From the NCBI RefSeq assembly GCF_009806555.1, contig NZ_VUOK01000062.1, positions 1 through 64,000 on the forward strand: 64,000 nucleotides of DNA, in the 5' to 3' direction. The notes beneath the pieces were generated by a model, which saw nothing but the letters and a program-made list of their open reading frames with translations, had not been told where the DNA came from and made no database searches. Origin of the DNA: Methylobacterium sp. 2A (GTDB lineage Bacteria; Pseudomonadota; Alphaproteobacteria; Rhizobiales; Beijerinckiaceae). Positions 34,826 through 43,324 of this stretch are shown piece after piece. Position 1 is the stretch's first letter. Each line of letters begins with the position of its first letter. Position numbers and translations under genes: made by a program.

Positions 34826-35137
34826 TCAGTACCGGACGTTGGCGATGCCGCCGCCGCTCCGGCCGACGACGCTCCGGATCACCTCCCGGGTGGACGGGCT
34901 GAGGCCGCCATCGCCGCGCAGGCGGCGCCCATCTGCCCGGTCGAGGCGCGCGACGTCGTCCGAGCACCGGCCGAGCGCGTCGCGGACCCGCGCCGACAGG
35001 GGCGCACCCCGCGGCGCCGGTGCGCCGCTCAGCTCGAACCGGAGGCAGGAGGCGAGATAGCCCTTCAGGTCGTCGAAGGCGGCGGCCTTTGCGCCGGTCG
35101 TGAGGACGAGGACGAGCAGGGCGGATCGGGCGAGCAT
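34826..35137 (-). CDS. Small secreted protein of unknown function
   Basis: A 103-residue protein with a signal peptide (MLARSALLVLVLTTGAKA). The mature part has two Cys residues (SCLRFEL and GRCSDDV) and a C-terminal STREVIRSVVGRSGGGIANVRY. No family is recognised. It is alone between the glycan genes and the dehydrogenase gene, all on the minus strand. Confidence 0.5.
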   Translation of the reverse strand: MLARSALLVLVLTTGAKAAAFDDLKGYLASCLRFELSGAPAPRGAPLSARVRDALGRCSDDVARLDRADGRRLRGDGGLSPSTREVIRSVVGRSGGGIANVRY

Positions 35138-35326
35138 CGGGCGCTCCGGGCGGGATCGGTCGAAGCGGACAACGCGCGAGCGCGGCTTTGGTGGCCGGGG
35201 TTTCCGGCTCCGGACCGCGGCGCTCGCCCGCGCCGCGCGGGGATTGGCTCGGCTCGACCCTGGCCCGGCTCCCCGGTCCCTCAGCGCCGCCGCGGAAAGG
35301 CCCGCGCGCTCCGATCGCGGCCTGCC

Positions 35327-36403
35327 TCAGGCGTTATCGCCCCGGATCGCCGCGATCACCGCGTCGGTGACCTGCCGGGTGGTAGCCTGACCGCCGAGAT
35401 CGGGCGTGTGCAGGTTCGGATCCGCGGTCACGCGCTCGACCGCGCGCATCAGCCTTTGGGCCGCCGGCGTCTCGCCGAGATGCTCCAGCATCTGGCAGGC
35501 CGTCCAGAAGGTCGCCACCGGGTTGGCGATGCCCTTGCCGGTGATGTCGAAGGCCGAGCCGTGGATCGGCTCGAACATCGACGGGAAGGTCCGCTCGGGG
35601 TTGATGTTGGCGGTCGGCGCGATGCCGAGCGACCCGGCAAGCGCCGCCGCGAGGTCCGACAGGATGTCGGCGTGGAGGTTCGTCGCCACGATCGTGTCGA
35701 GGGTCTCGGGCTTCGTCACCATGCGCATGGTCATGGCGTCGACCAGCATCTTGTCCCAGGTGACGTCGGGGAAGTCCCGGGCGACCTCGGCGGCGATCTC
35801 GTCCCACATCACCATGGCGTAGCGCTGGGCGTTCGACTTGGTGACCACGGTCAGCAGCTTGCGCGGACGCGACCGGGCGAGCTCGAACGCGTAGCGGATG
35901 ATCCGGTCGACGCCCGAGCGGGTCATCATCGAGACGTCGGTGGCGACCTCGTTGGGATGGCCCTGGTGGACCCGGCCGCCGACGCCGGCATACTCGCCCT
36001 CCGAGTTCTCGCGCACGATCACCCAGTCGAGCTCCGGCCCCGAGACGTTGCGCAGCGGGCTGGTGATGCCCGGCAGGATCCGGGTCGGGCGGACATTGGC
36101 GTACTGGTCGAAGGGCTGGCAGATCGCGAGGCGCAGGCCCCAGAGGGTGATGTGGTCGGGCACGTCCGGCGCGCCGACCGCTCCGAAGAAGACCGCGTCG
36201 TGGTTGCGGATCTGGTCACGGCCGTCCGCCGGCATCATGACGCCGTGCGTCTTGTAGTAGTCCGAACCCCAGTCGAAATGGTCGAACTGGAACCGGAAGG
36301 TGCCGGTCTTCTCGGCCAGGGCGTCGAGCGCCTCGATGCCGGCGGCGATGACCTCGACGCCGATGCCGTCCGCCGGAATGGCCGCGATGGTGTAGGTCTT
36401 CAT
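35327..36403 (-). CDS. Tartrate dehydrogenase / D-malate dehydrogenase (decarboxylating)
   Basis: The 358-residue enzyme belongs to the isopropylmalate/isocitrate dehydrogenase family. IPADGIGVEVIAAGIEAL starts the fold; ENSEGEYAGVGGR, VTKSNAQRYAM and DAMTMRMVTKPETLD hold substrate and metal-binding residues; and FEPIHGSAFDITGKGIANP the NAD-binding loop. These sequence details fit the TtuC/DmlA branch rather than LeuB. It oxidises tartrate or D-malate with NAD and divalent metal. An MFS carrier gene follows upstream on the same strand and a GntR regulator is divergent, giving a compact uptake-and-oxidation unit. Confidence 0.88.
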   Translation of the reverse strand: MKTYTIAAIPADGIGVEVIAAGIEALDALAEKTGTFRFQFDHFDWGSDYYKTHGVMMPADGRDQIRNHDAVFFGAVGAPDVPDHITLWGLRLAICQPFDQYANVRPTRILPGITSPLRNVSGPELDWVIVRENSEGEYAGVGGRVHQGHPNEVATDVSMMTRSGVDRIIRYAFELARSRPRKLLTVVTKSNAQRYAMVMWDEIAAEVARDFPDVTWDKMLVDAMTMRMVTKPETLDTIVATNLHADILSDLAAALAGSLGIAPTANINPERTFPSMFEPIHGSAFDITGKGIANPVATFWTACQMLEHLGETPAAQRLMRAVERVTADPNLHTPDLGGQATTRQVTDAVIAAIRGDNA

Positions 36404-36426
36404 GGTGGGTCTCCGAGGAAAGGATA

Positions 36427-37725
36427 TCAGCGCAGAGCGACGGGAGCCTGCACCGTGCGGCGCCCGGCGCGGGCAACGACGAGGGTCAGGATCGCTGAAA
36501 GCAGGAGCAGGGCGGCCACGAACATCAGGCCGCCCGCGAAGCTGCCGGTCCGGTCCTTGATCCAGCCGATCATCCAGGGGCCGACGAAGCCGCCGAGATT
36601 GCCCACCGCGTTGATGGTGGCGATGCCGACGGCCGCGGCCGGGCCAGAGAGGAACAGCGTCGGCATCGCCCAGAGGGGCGGCTTGGCGGCGCTGATCCCG
36701 ACATTGACGAGGCTCAACGCGGCGATGACCGCCACCACCGAGGCGGCGCCGCCGGCGAGCATCAAGCCCAGCGACGCGGCGAGGCAGGCGATCACCACGT
36801 GCCACGTGCGCTCGCCGCTCCGGTCGGAATGGCGCGCCCACAGGATCATCGCCACCACCGCGACGGTCGGCGGCACCGCGTTCAGCAGGCCGACCGCCAT
36901 GGTCGACAGGCCCAGCCCCTTGATGATCTGCGGCGCCCAGATGCCGAGGGTGTAGAGCCCGGCCGAGGTGCCGAAATAGACAAGGGCGAGCGCCAGCACG
37001 CGCAGGTCGGTGAGCCCGCCCAGCAGATCGTGGCGCGCCTGCACCCGCCGCCCGGCCCGCTCGGCCTTCATCTCGTCCACGAGCCAGACGCGCTGGTCGT
37101 CGGCGAGCCACGTCGCCATCTCGGGCCGGTCGGTCAGGTAGACCAGCACGAGGAGCCCGAGGATCACCGCGGGCACCGCCTCGATGAGGAACATCCACTG
37201 CCAGCCGTGCAGGCCCAGGATACCCTCCATCCCGAGGAGTGCGCTCGACAGCGGCGAGCCCAGCAGCACCGAGACCGGCGCCGCAGCCATGAACAGCGAC
37301 ACGACCGCGGCCCGGTAGCGGATGGGGAACCAGGAACCGAGATAGAGGATGATGCCGGGGAAGAAGCCGGCCTCCGCGGCGCCGAGCAGGAAGCGCAGGC
37401 CGTAGAAGCTCATCTCGCCCTGGATGAACGCGAAGGCGCCGGAGACGAGCCCCCAGGTGATCATCACGCGGGCGATCCAGAGCCGGGCGCCGACCCGGTC
37501 GAGGATGATGTTCGACGGGATTTCGAACAGGAAGTAGCCGAAGAAGAAGATGCCGGCGCCGAAACCGAAGACGGACGCGGAGAAGCCGAGATCCTTGTTC
37601 ATCGTCAGGGCCGCGAAGCCGATATTCACGCGGTCGATGAAGGCGACGAAGTACAGGAGGCAGATGAACGGGATCAGGCGCCACGCCACCCGACGCATGG
37701 TGGCCTGCTCGAGCGAGCGCTCCAT
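36427..37725 (-). CDS. MFS transporter of the anion:cation symporter family (tartrate/phthalate type)
   Basis: This 432-residue protein has twelve predicted membrane helices with FIDRVNIGFAALTMNKDLGFS and FEIPSNIILDRVGARLWIARVMITWG, the ACS-family signature (ExuT, TtuB, GarP relatives). It likely imports tartrate, malate or a similar organic acid. The ATG at 37725 has GGGAGGA upstream; the open frame continues 57 codons further without a good start. It lies in front of the dehydrogenase gene and is divergent from the GntR gene. Confidence 0.9.
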   Translation of the reverse strand: MERSLEQATMRRVAWRLIPFICLLYFVAFIDRVNIGFAALTMNKDLGFSASVFGFGAGIFFFGYFLFEIPSNIILDRVGARLWIARVMITWGLVSGAFAFIQGEMSFYGLRFLLGAAEAGFFPGIILYLGSWFPIRYRAAVVSLFMAAAPVSVLLGSPLSSALLGMEGILGLHGWQWMFLIEAVPAVILGLLVLVYLTDRPEMATWLADDQRVWLVDEMKAERAGRRVQARHDLLGGLTDLRVLALALVYFGTSAGLYTLGIWAPQIIKGLGLSTMAVGLLNAVPPTVAVVAMILWARHSDRSGERTWHVVIACLAASLGLMLAGGAASVVAVIAALSLVNVGISAAKPPLWAMPTLFLSGPAAAVGIATINAVGNLGGFVGPWMIGWIKDRTGSFAGGLMFVAALLLLSAILTLVVARAGRRTVQAPVALR

Positions 37726-37876
37726 CGTGTCCTCCCGCCGCCGGATCGGCGCGTCCATTGCGCGCCATCTTCCATGCAAGCTTGAATACGGGTAGATCCG
37801 GGGCTGCGGCGTGTCAACGACCGTTCCGTGGCCGAGGTGGACGCGGTAAGTCCGGCCGGCGAAGGGGAGACGGTCG

Positions 37877-38599
37877 ATGGCGCGGGCGCGGCCCAATGGG
37901 GATCCGGAGGTGCAGGGCGCCGCGGAGAGCGAGAAGCGCGGCTCCCTCGTCGACGACGCCTACGCGGCGATGCGCAGCGCGATCCGCGACGCCAGCTTCG
38001 CCCCGGGCTATCAGGCCTCCGAGCAGGAGATCGCCCTGCGGCTCGGCATGAGCCGGACGCCGGTCCACGAGGCGGCGATCCGGCTGCAGGAGGATGGGTT
38101 GGTGCGCGTCCTGCCGCGCAAGGGGATCCTGATCCTCGCTTTGGCGCCCGACGACATGCGCGAGATCTACGATGTCGTCATCGCCATGGAGGGACGGGCC
38201 GCCGAACTGGTGGCGGCGCTTCCCGAGGCGGCGCGACTGGCGGCCGCGCAGACGCTCGACGCCCACACGGATGCGATGGCGGCGGCGCATGCGCGCGGCG
38301 ACCTGCCGGGCTGGGGCTTGGCCGACGCGGCCTTCCACGCGGCGCTGATCGCGCAGGCCCGGAACGGGCGGATGAGCCGCATCGTGCAGGCGATCAACGA
38401 CCAGTCGCACCGGGCGCGGATGCTGACGCTGAATCTCAGACGAACTCTGGACGCTTCGATCGCGGAGCACCGGCGGATCGCGGAGGCCATCCGCGCCGGG
38501 ACCGCCGACGCGGCCCTCGACGCTGCGCGCCAGCATCGCATCCGGGCCCGGAACGAGCTGCTGCCGCTGCTGGACAGCTACGGGCTCAAGCACCTGTAG
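37877..38599 (+). CDS. GntR-family transcriptional regulator (FadR/FCD type)
   Basis: The 240-residue regulator has a winged helix-turn-helix (about 25-90: GYQASEQEIALRLGMSRTPVHEAAIRLQEDGLVRVLPRKG) and a helical FCD ligand domain (100-225) with metal-binding His residues (DAAFHAAL, AEHRRIAEAI, ARQHRIRA). FCD domains often bind organic acids. The gene is divergent from the MFS-dehydrogenase pair with 151 bases between, so it probably controls them and itself. Confidence 0.88.
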   Translation: MARARPNGDPEVQGAAESEKRGSLVDDAYAAMRSAIRDASFAPGYQASEQEIALRLGMSRTPVHEAAIRLQEDGLVRVLPRKGILILALAPDDMREIYDVVIAMEGRAAELVAALPEAARLAAAQTLDAHTDAMAAAHARGDLPGWGLADAAFHAALIAQARNGRMSRIVQAINDQSHRARMLTLNLRRTLDASIAEHRRIAEAIRAGTADAALDAARQHRIRARNELLPLLDSYGLKHL

Positions 38600-38629
38600 C
38601 CCATCGCGGGCACCGGATGGGGCAGGGGC

Positions 38630-38839
38630 CTATCGCTGTCGCAGGAATCCCGTCCGCCGTGCCGCCGCGGGGAGGCGGCGCCAGCCCCGCTTCCGTCCGA
38701 ATGACCGGCGCGGATCGGGCTGAGCCGTTTCCATGTCCCGCCGGACCACCCTGGGCCGGTACGCCGCGCCGACCGCCACCAGGGCGGCGACGCCGATCAG
38801 GGCAATCAGCGTGGCGCCCCAGAACAGGTTCTCGAACAT
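38630..38839 (-). CDS. Small membrane protein of unknown function
   Basis: A 69-residue frame with one membrane helix (LFWGATLIALIGVAALVAVGAAY) and a basic C-terminal half (RPRVVRRDM, RKRGWRRLP). It converges on the GntR gene. No homologue is recognised; it is accepted on the basis of a helix followed by positive charges only. Confidence 0.4.
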   Translation of the reverse strand: MFENLFWGATLIALIGVAALVAVGAAYRPRVVRRDMETAQPDPRRSFGRKRGWRRLPAAARRTGFLRQR

Positions 38840-39500
38840 CGCGCAGACCCCGGCGAGGATTTTCGCCGCGCCGATATTACACGATCAGCAATTTCTGTCG
38901 AAACTGGACGATTGTTGATCGGGGGCATCCGCAGAAGATCTTTCGGCGTCGGACTGTGGATAGCGGCGAAACATAGCGCGCCGGCTCGGCATCGCGCGGC
39001 CTGACCGCGGGAATCGGAGCCCGATCCGGCGGCCCCGCATGGCGAAGCCGCGAGGGCGCCATCCGGTCGCTCCCCCGCGCCCCGGCGAACGCATCAGCCG
39101 TCGCGGCGCGATTCCGGCGCGCGCGAATCGCGGGAGGGGGCGGTGAACAAGAGTTCCGCACCCTGCGCAGAAATGCAGCATCGTGCTGCCGCGAGGGGCT
39201 CTTTGTTTCCAGATTTCAGGATACATTTCGAAATATTTCTTGTATTTCTGAAAACACCTCGGCCAACCTACGGTATTTCGTGGCACAAAAATCACATTGA
39301 TCAGCGGCAATAGCCTCTTGGATCCAAATTCTATTGTTCCACGGCCGCTGCCTGCGCATGATGGAAGCGCCTTCAGGAACCGCGCAGCGCGGGCCGGATG
39401 AGCCCGCCGCTCAAGACGCGGACCGAACACACGAAACGCGGAGAGACCCGGAGAACCGGGCGTGTCCGCTCCATTGGGTCTCGAAGCTTTGGAGATATCG
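38840..39500. other. Long promoter region of the porin gene
   Basis: These 661 bases hold no convincing gene. From about 39170 to 39330 base composition turns AT-rich, unlike its surroundings, which suits a regulated promoter with a long leader for the highly expressed porin. An imperfect dyad lies at 39214-39253. Confidence 0.5.
39214..39253. promoter_or_regulatory. Imperfect dyad in the porin promoter region
   Basis: TTTCAG (39214-39219) and CTGAAA (39248-39253) are complementary, with further matching bases inside (GATACA against TGTATT) and a TTCGAA centre. The dyad sits about 250 bases before the porin ATG in the AT-rich stretch. It may bind a regulator; the protein is unknown. Confidence 0.35.
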
Positions 39501-41156
39501 ATGAAGCTCTTGAAGAGCTCGCTGCTCGGGTCGGCTGCCGCGTTCGCGGCGGTGGGCGCCGCGCACGCCGCCGATCTGCCGGTCAGGAAGGCCGTGCCGG
39601 TCGAGTATGTCCGGGTCTGTAACGCCTACGGTGCGGGCTTCTTCTACATCCCCGGCACAGACACCTGCCTGCGCATCTCGGGTCGCGCCCGGTTCGAGGG
39701 GGCGTACCAGACCAGCTACTCGCGTCAGGCCGGTCCGAACGTCGGCGACACGTCGGGCTATCAGGGCCGGATGCGCATCAACCTCGATGCCCGCACCCAG
39801 ACCGCCTACGGCACGCTGCGCGCCTTCGTGCGTCTCGATGCCGGCGCCCGCACCGGCTATTCCGGCGTCGGCACCTCCGGTACCCAGCAGCGCATCGGCC
39901 AAGCCTACCCGGGCATCGGCACCGACAGCTTCGGCCGTGACCAGCAATTCGCCAACGTCGACAAGGCGTTCATCCAGTTCGCCGGGCTCACCGCCGGTCG
40001 CGCCTCCTCGTTCTTCGACTTCTACGCCCACGACTTCGAGTTCGCCGGCGCGACGCTCGGCTCTGACGTGTTCTCGACGAACCTGCTGGCCTACACCGCC
40101 ACGATCGGCAACGGCCTGTCGGCGACGATCTCGATCGAAGACCCGGTCTTCCGCCGGACCCCGATCTTCTCGCCGTTCAACGTCGCCGCCACGCTCAACA
40201 CCGGCAGCGTGTCGAATTTCGGCGTGACCAACCAGCCGACCCCGGTCTTCGTCGGCTACACGAACGGCGTTCCGACCCGTTACGGCAACGTCGACACGAT
40301 CGAGCGCGAGCGGATGCCCGACTTCGTCGGCGTCGTGCGCCTCGACCAGGCCTGGGGCTCGGCCCAGCTCTCCGCCGCGACCCACGAGCTGAACATCGGC
40401 AACCTCTCGACCGCCGCCAGCACCGGGACGGGCTCCATCGTGGCGCCCGCCCATACCAACAGCGTGTTCGGCTGGGCCGTTCAGGGTGGCCTGAAGATCA
40501 ACACGCCGTTCATCGCCCCGGGCGACTCCCTCTACCTGCAGGGCGCCTACGGCGACGGCGCGCAGATGTACACCGGCTACTGCGCGTATACGGGCTGCTA
40601 CACGCAGAGCACGCAGACGATTCAGGGCCAGAAGTTCAACCAGTACTTCTCGGACGCGACCGTCAACCCGTATACCGGTCAGCTACAGACCTCGCAGAGC
40701 TTCACGGTCACGGCCTCGTACCTGCACTACTGGACGCCGGAATGGCGCTCGGCCTTCTTCGGCTCCTACGGCGAGCAGGACTTCTCGGCGACCGCCCGTT
40801 ACCAGCAGGGTCAGCTCTACGGCCTCGTGAGCGGCCTGTCCGGCAGCAACCCGTTCGGCTCGAACGCGGTGGGCACGCCCGGCACCCGGTTCTTCCAGCT
40901 GAGCCAGGCCCTGCGCGACACCTACCAGTTCGTGGCGGGCGGCAGCATCATCTGGTCGCCGGTCAAGGATCTCGATATCGGCGTGGAGGCCTTCTACACG
41001 CAGATCGGCCTGAAGAGCGGCCGGGCGATCGACCTCGACAAGAGCCCGACCGCCTACGCGAACATCGCTGGCATCAACAACGGAAGCTTCGCCGTGGCCA
41101 CGGCCTCGAAGGACTCGGTCTCCCAGGTCCGCTTCCGCGTCCAGCGCGACTTCTGA
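39501..41156 (+). CDS. Outer-membrane porin (alphaproteobacterial porin family)
   Basis: The 551-residue protein has a signal peptide (MKLLKSSLLGSAAAFAAVGAAHA) and the family start ADLPVRKAVPVEYVRVC, followed by GAGFFYIPGTDTCLRISGRARFEGAY, typical of Hyphomicrobiales general porins. Beta-strand pattern continues to a terminal Phe (FRVQRDF). The extracellular-loop region at about 360-400 is rich in Tyr, Thr and Cys (TGYCAYTGCYTQSTQT). GGAG lies seven bases before the ATG. It is monocistronic, with a long regulated upstream region and a terminator. Confidence 0.95.
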   Translation: MKLLKSSLLGSAAAFAAVGAAHAADLPVRKAVPVEYVRVCNAYGAGFFYIPGTDTCLRISGRARFEGAYQTSYSRQAGPNVGDTSGYQGRMRINLDARTQTAYGTLRAFVRLDAGARTGYSGVGTSGTQQRIGQAYPGIGTDSFGRDQQFANVDKAFIQFAGLTAGRASSFFDFYAHDFEFAGATLGSDVFSTNLLAYTATIGNGLSATISIEDPVFRRTPIFSPFNVAATLNTGSVSNFGVTNQPTPVFVGYTNGVPTRYGNVDTIERERMPDFVGVVRLDQAWGSAQLSAATHELNIGNLSTAASTGTGSIVAPAHTNSVFGWAVQGGLKINTPFIAPGDSLYLQGAYGDGAQMYTGYCAYTGCYTQSTQTIQGQKFNQYFSDATVNPYTGQLQTSQSFTVTASYLHYWTPEWRSAFFGSYGEQDFSATARYQQGQLYGLVSGLSGSNPFGSNAVGTPGTRFFQLSQALRDTYQFVAGGSIIWSPVKDLDIGVEAFYTQIGLKSGRAIDLDKSPTAYANIAGINNGSFAVATASKDSVSQVRFRVQRDF

Positions 41157-41237
41157 TCACCATTGGCGATCGGAAAACGGCCCCGGCGCTCTCGGCACCG
41201 AGGCCATCGAACCACCCTCGTGCAAACGAAGACTTGC

Positions 41238-41263
41238 AGCCCGGCCTCGTGCCGGGCTCTTTT
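41238..41263 (+). terminator. Intrinsic terminator after the porin gene
   Basis: A perfect 8-bp stem, AGCCCGGC (41238-41245) and GCCGGGCT (41251-41258), with a five-base loop is followed by CTTTT, about 80 bases past the porin stop. Confidence 0.85.
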
Positions 41264-41411
41264 GCGTGCGCACGCCCGCGCACATCAATCCTGTCGCGCG
41301 TCGATCCGGCCGAGACTGATCTCGCGGATCCCAAGCTCTTCGTGCGGGAAATTCGATCTTGGTCTAACTTAGGATAGAGCAACTCGACGGCTGCCATGGG
41401 ATTCCGGACCC

Positions 41412-41636
41412 ATGACAAGCGCTGGCACCCAGACATCGCAATACGTCATTACCGCCCGGGGGCAGAAGGGCGATGTCCGGCAGACCAGGGCCCGGGCCGC
41501 GAGCGCGGTCGTGCTGGCCCGAACCTGGATCGCCGCCGGCTACGAGTCGGTGCAGATCATCGATCCCCTGGGTCACGTTCTCAGCCCGGATCGTTACCGG
41601 ATCAAGATCATGAACGGCGGCCGGTTCTTCTGCTGA
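41412..41636 (+). CDS. Small protein of unknown function
   Basis: A 74-residue soluble protein (ARTWIAAGYESVQIIDPLGHVLSPDRYRI) with mixed helix and strand character and without a signal peptide. The pattern resembles small conserved Methylobacterium proteins, but no family can be named. The ribosome site is weak. It stands alone between the porin and another small gene. Confidence 0.5.
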   Translation: MTSAGTQTSQYVITARGQKGDVRQTRARAASAVVLARTWIAAGYESVQIIDPLGHVLSPDRYRIKIMNGGRFFC

Positions 41637-41800
41637 GCCATCTTGCGCGCGGGGACGCCGAGCTTCGTCGCCTGCAACGCGCGGACCCTGTGTCCAGAGG
41701 GAGACGCCCGGCATCGCCGGGGGCGCGTCCCGACACGATTTACGAAGCGTTCATCCTCGGGGTGTCCCATTCGAGCCTCAGAGGCCTGAACGAGGATGCG

Positions 41801-41974
41801 ATGCCGAGCGAGACGACCGAGCCGCAGGGCCCGATCCTGGAACCGTGGCGCATCGTGGCGCTGGCGCTGATCGTCGCCGCCGGCATGCTGTTCGTCCACT
41901 TGATCGTGCCCGCCGACGCCTCCGCGGATTCGGGCAAGGCGGTGCCGGCCGCATTGCATAGCCCGCAGCCGTAG
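41801..41974 (+). CDS. Small single-helix membrane protein
   Basis: A 57-residue frame: a polar start (MPSETTEPQGPILEPW), one membrane helix (RIVALALIVAAGMLFVHLIV) and an Ala/Ser-rich tail. GAGG lies about nine bases before the ATG. Function is unknown. Confidence 0.42.
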   Translation: MPSETTEPQGPILEPWRIVALALIVAAGMLFVHLIVPADASADSGKAVPAALHSPQP

Positions 41975-42175
41975 ATCGGCGGTCCGAGCCTTCATTCACC
42001 CGGCGGTGGGGCACCGCCGGCCTTGTCGAGGGCGGTCGCCGCCGCCTTCGGATCGCGCCGCGACGAGGCGACCACCGCCTTCTCCCCCCATGTGCCTTGA
42101 GCGCTTCCAGGAAGGCCGTCCAGTCGGCGCGGCCGCTTTCACGCGATCGTCAGCTCGGCTGAGTTTAGGGCCGTC

Positions 42176-43063
42176 CTATTGCAGCGGCAGCGGGATCGCC
42201 TCGACGGCGACCTCGCCGATCCCGTGGGCCGCCAGGGCGGTGCGCAGGGGCTCGGTCAGGCAGGTCCCGGCCGTGAAGGCCCCGTGCGCGGTCCCGTGTG
42301 CGGCGTCGTGCCGCTCCGCCTCCCGCGGCGCGGCGCCGATCAGCTGCACGACGCGGCGGGCGATGGCCGGCGCCGGATCGATCCAGGTCACCGGCCAGGG
42401 GGCGAGGGCTTCGAGGCGCGGCAGCAGCAGCGGGTAATGGGTGCAGGCGAGGCAGACCACGTCGGTGCGCCGCCCGTCCGCGTCGGTGACGAAGCAGGGC
42501 GCGATCTCGGCCGCGAGGGTGGCGTCGTCCACGGGGGCGCCGGCGAGTTCGGCCTCGGCGTAGCCGGCGAGGTTCCGGGCACCGACCAGGGTGACCGTGC
42601 AGGCGCCGGCATAGGTGGCGATCAGGTCGCGGGTGTAGGAGCGGGCCACCGTCCCCGGGGTCGCCAGCAGGGAGACGAGCCGCGAGCGCGTGGCCGCGGC
42701 GGCCGGCTTGATCGGCGGCACCACGCCGACGAACGGGGTCGTGAAGCGCTGCCGCAGGGCGGGGAGCACCACGGTCGAGGCGGTGTTGCAGGCGATCACC
42801 ACGAGGTCGGGGCGATGGGTGGCGACCAGGCGGTCCATGACGGTGAGCACCCGGGCGACGAGGGCCGCCTCGGTGAGCCGGCCATACGGGAAGGCGGCAT
42901 CGTCGCCGACATAGACGTAGCGGGCATCGGGCCGCGCGCGCCGCACGGCGTCGAGCACGGTGAGGCCGCCGAGCCCGGAATCGAAGACCAGGATGGTCGG
43001 CTCGGCGGCGCAGCGCAGAGCCGCGGCAGAGAGGCTGGCCCCGGCCATCAGATCGATCCGCAT
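42176..43063 (-). CDS. murI: Glutamate racemase
   Basis: MurI (295 residues) makes D-glutamate for peptidoglycan. The two catalytic Cys residues lie in VIACNTAST (Cys92) and VVCLACTHYPLLL; FDSGLGGLTVLD carries the conserved Asp and Ser, and YVGDDAAFPYG the substrate loop. The ATG at 43063 gives a family-like length; the frame is open for more than 2 kb further upstream, but only because it runs antisense to egtB and egtD. It is divergent from egtB. Confidence 0.94.
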   Translation of the reverse strand: MRIDLMAGASLSAAALRCAAEPTILVFDSGLGGLTVLDAVRRARPDARYVYVGDDAAFPYGRLTEAALVARVLTVMDRLVATHRPDLVVIACNTASTVVLPALRQRFTTPFVGVVPPIKPAAAATRSRLVSLLATPGTVARSYTRDLIATYAGACTVTLVGARNLAGYAEAELAGAPVDDATLAAEIAPCFVTDADGRRTDVVCLACTHYPLLLPRLEALAPWPVTWIDPAPAIARRVVQLIGAAPREAERHDAAHGTAHGAFTAGTCLTEPLRTALAAHGIGEVAVEAIPLPLQ

Positions 43064-43324
43064 GAGACTTCCGGACTCCTCGCGAGGGTCCCGAGATTCG
43101 GCATCGCTGGTTAAGGCCGCCTCACTGCGGCGACAGAAAGGCCCACGATTCCCAACCCGCCGCGTTAACCGCGCCGCCGCGGTGGCGAAGACACCTCCGG
43201 CAACACCGGTCCCGCGGACTCCGCCTGTGGAGGTTGTCGGACCAAGGCCGAGACATATCTTCTGCGCGCCGCACGGGGGCAAGGAAACAGTTCCCGGCAA
43301 GGCCCGAAAAAGGGAACGATCGTC

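Noticed and set aside
32678..36955. Very long open frame (more than 1400 codons) on the plus strand
   Set aside because: It runs antisense to the methyltransferase, glycosyltransferase and dehydrogenase genes and reads as an Arg/Ala/Pro-rich shadow typical of high-GC DNA.
38885..39430. 181-residue minus-strand frame in front of the porin
   Set aside because: It crosses the AT-rich promoter region, has no ribosome site and reads as a low-complexity Arg-rich sequence.
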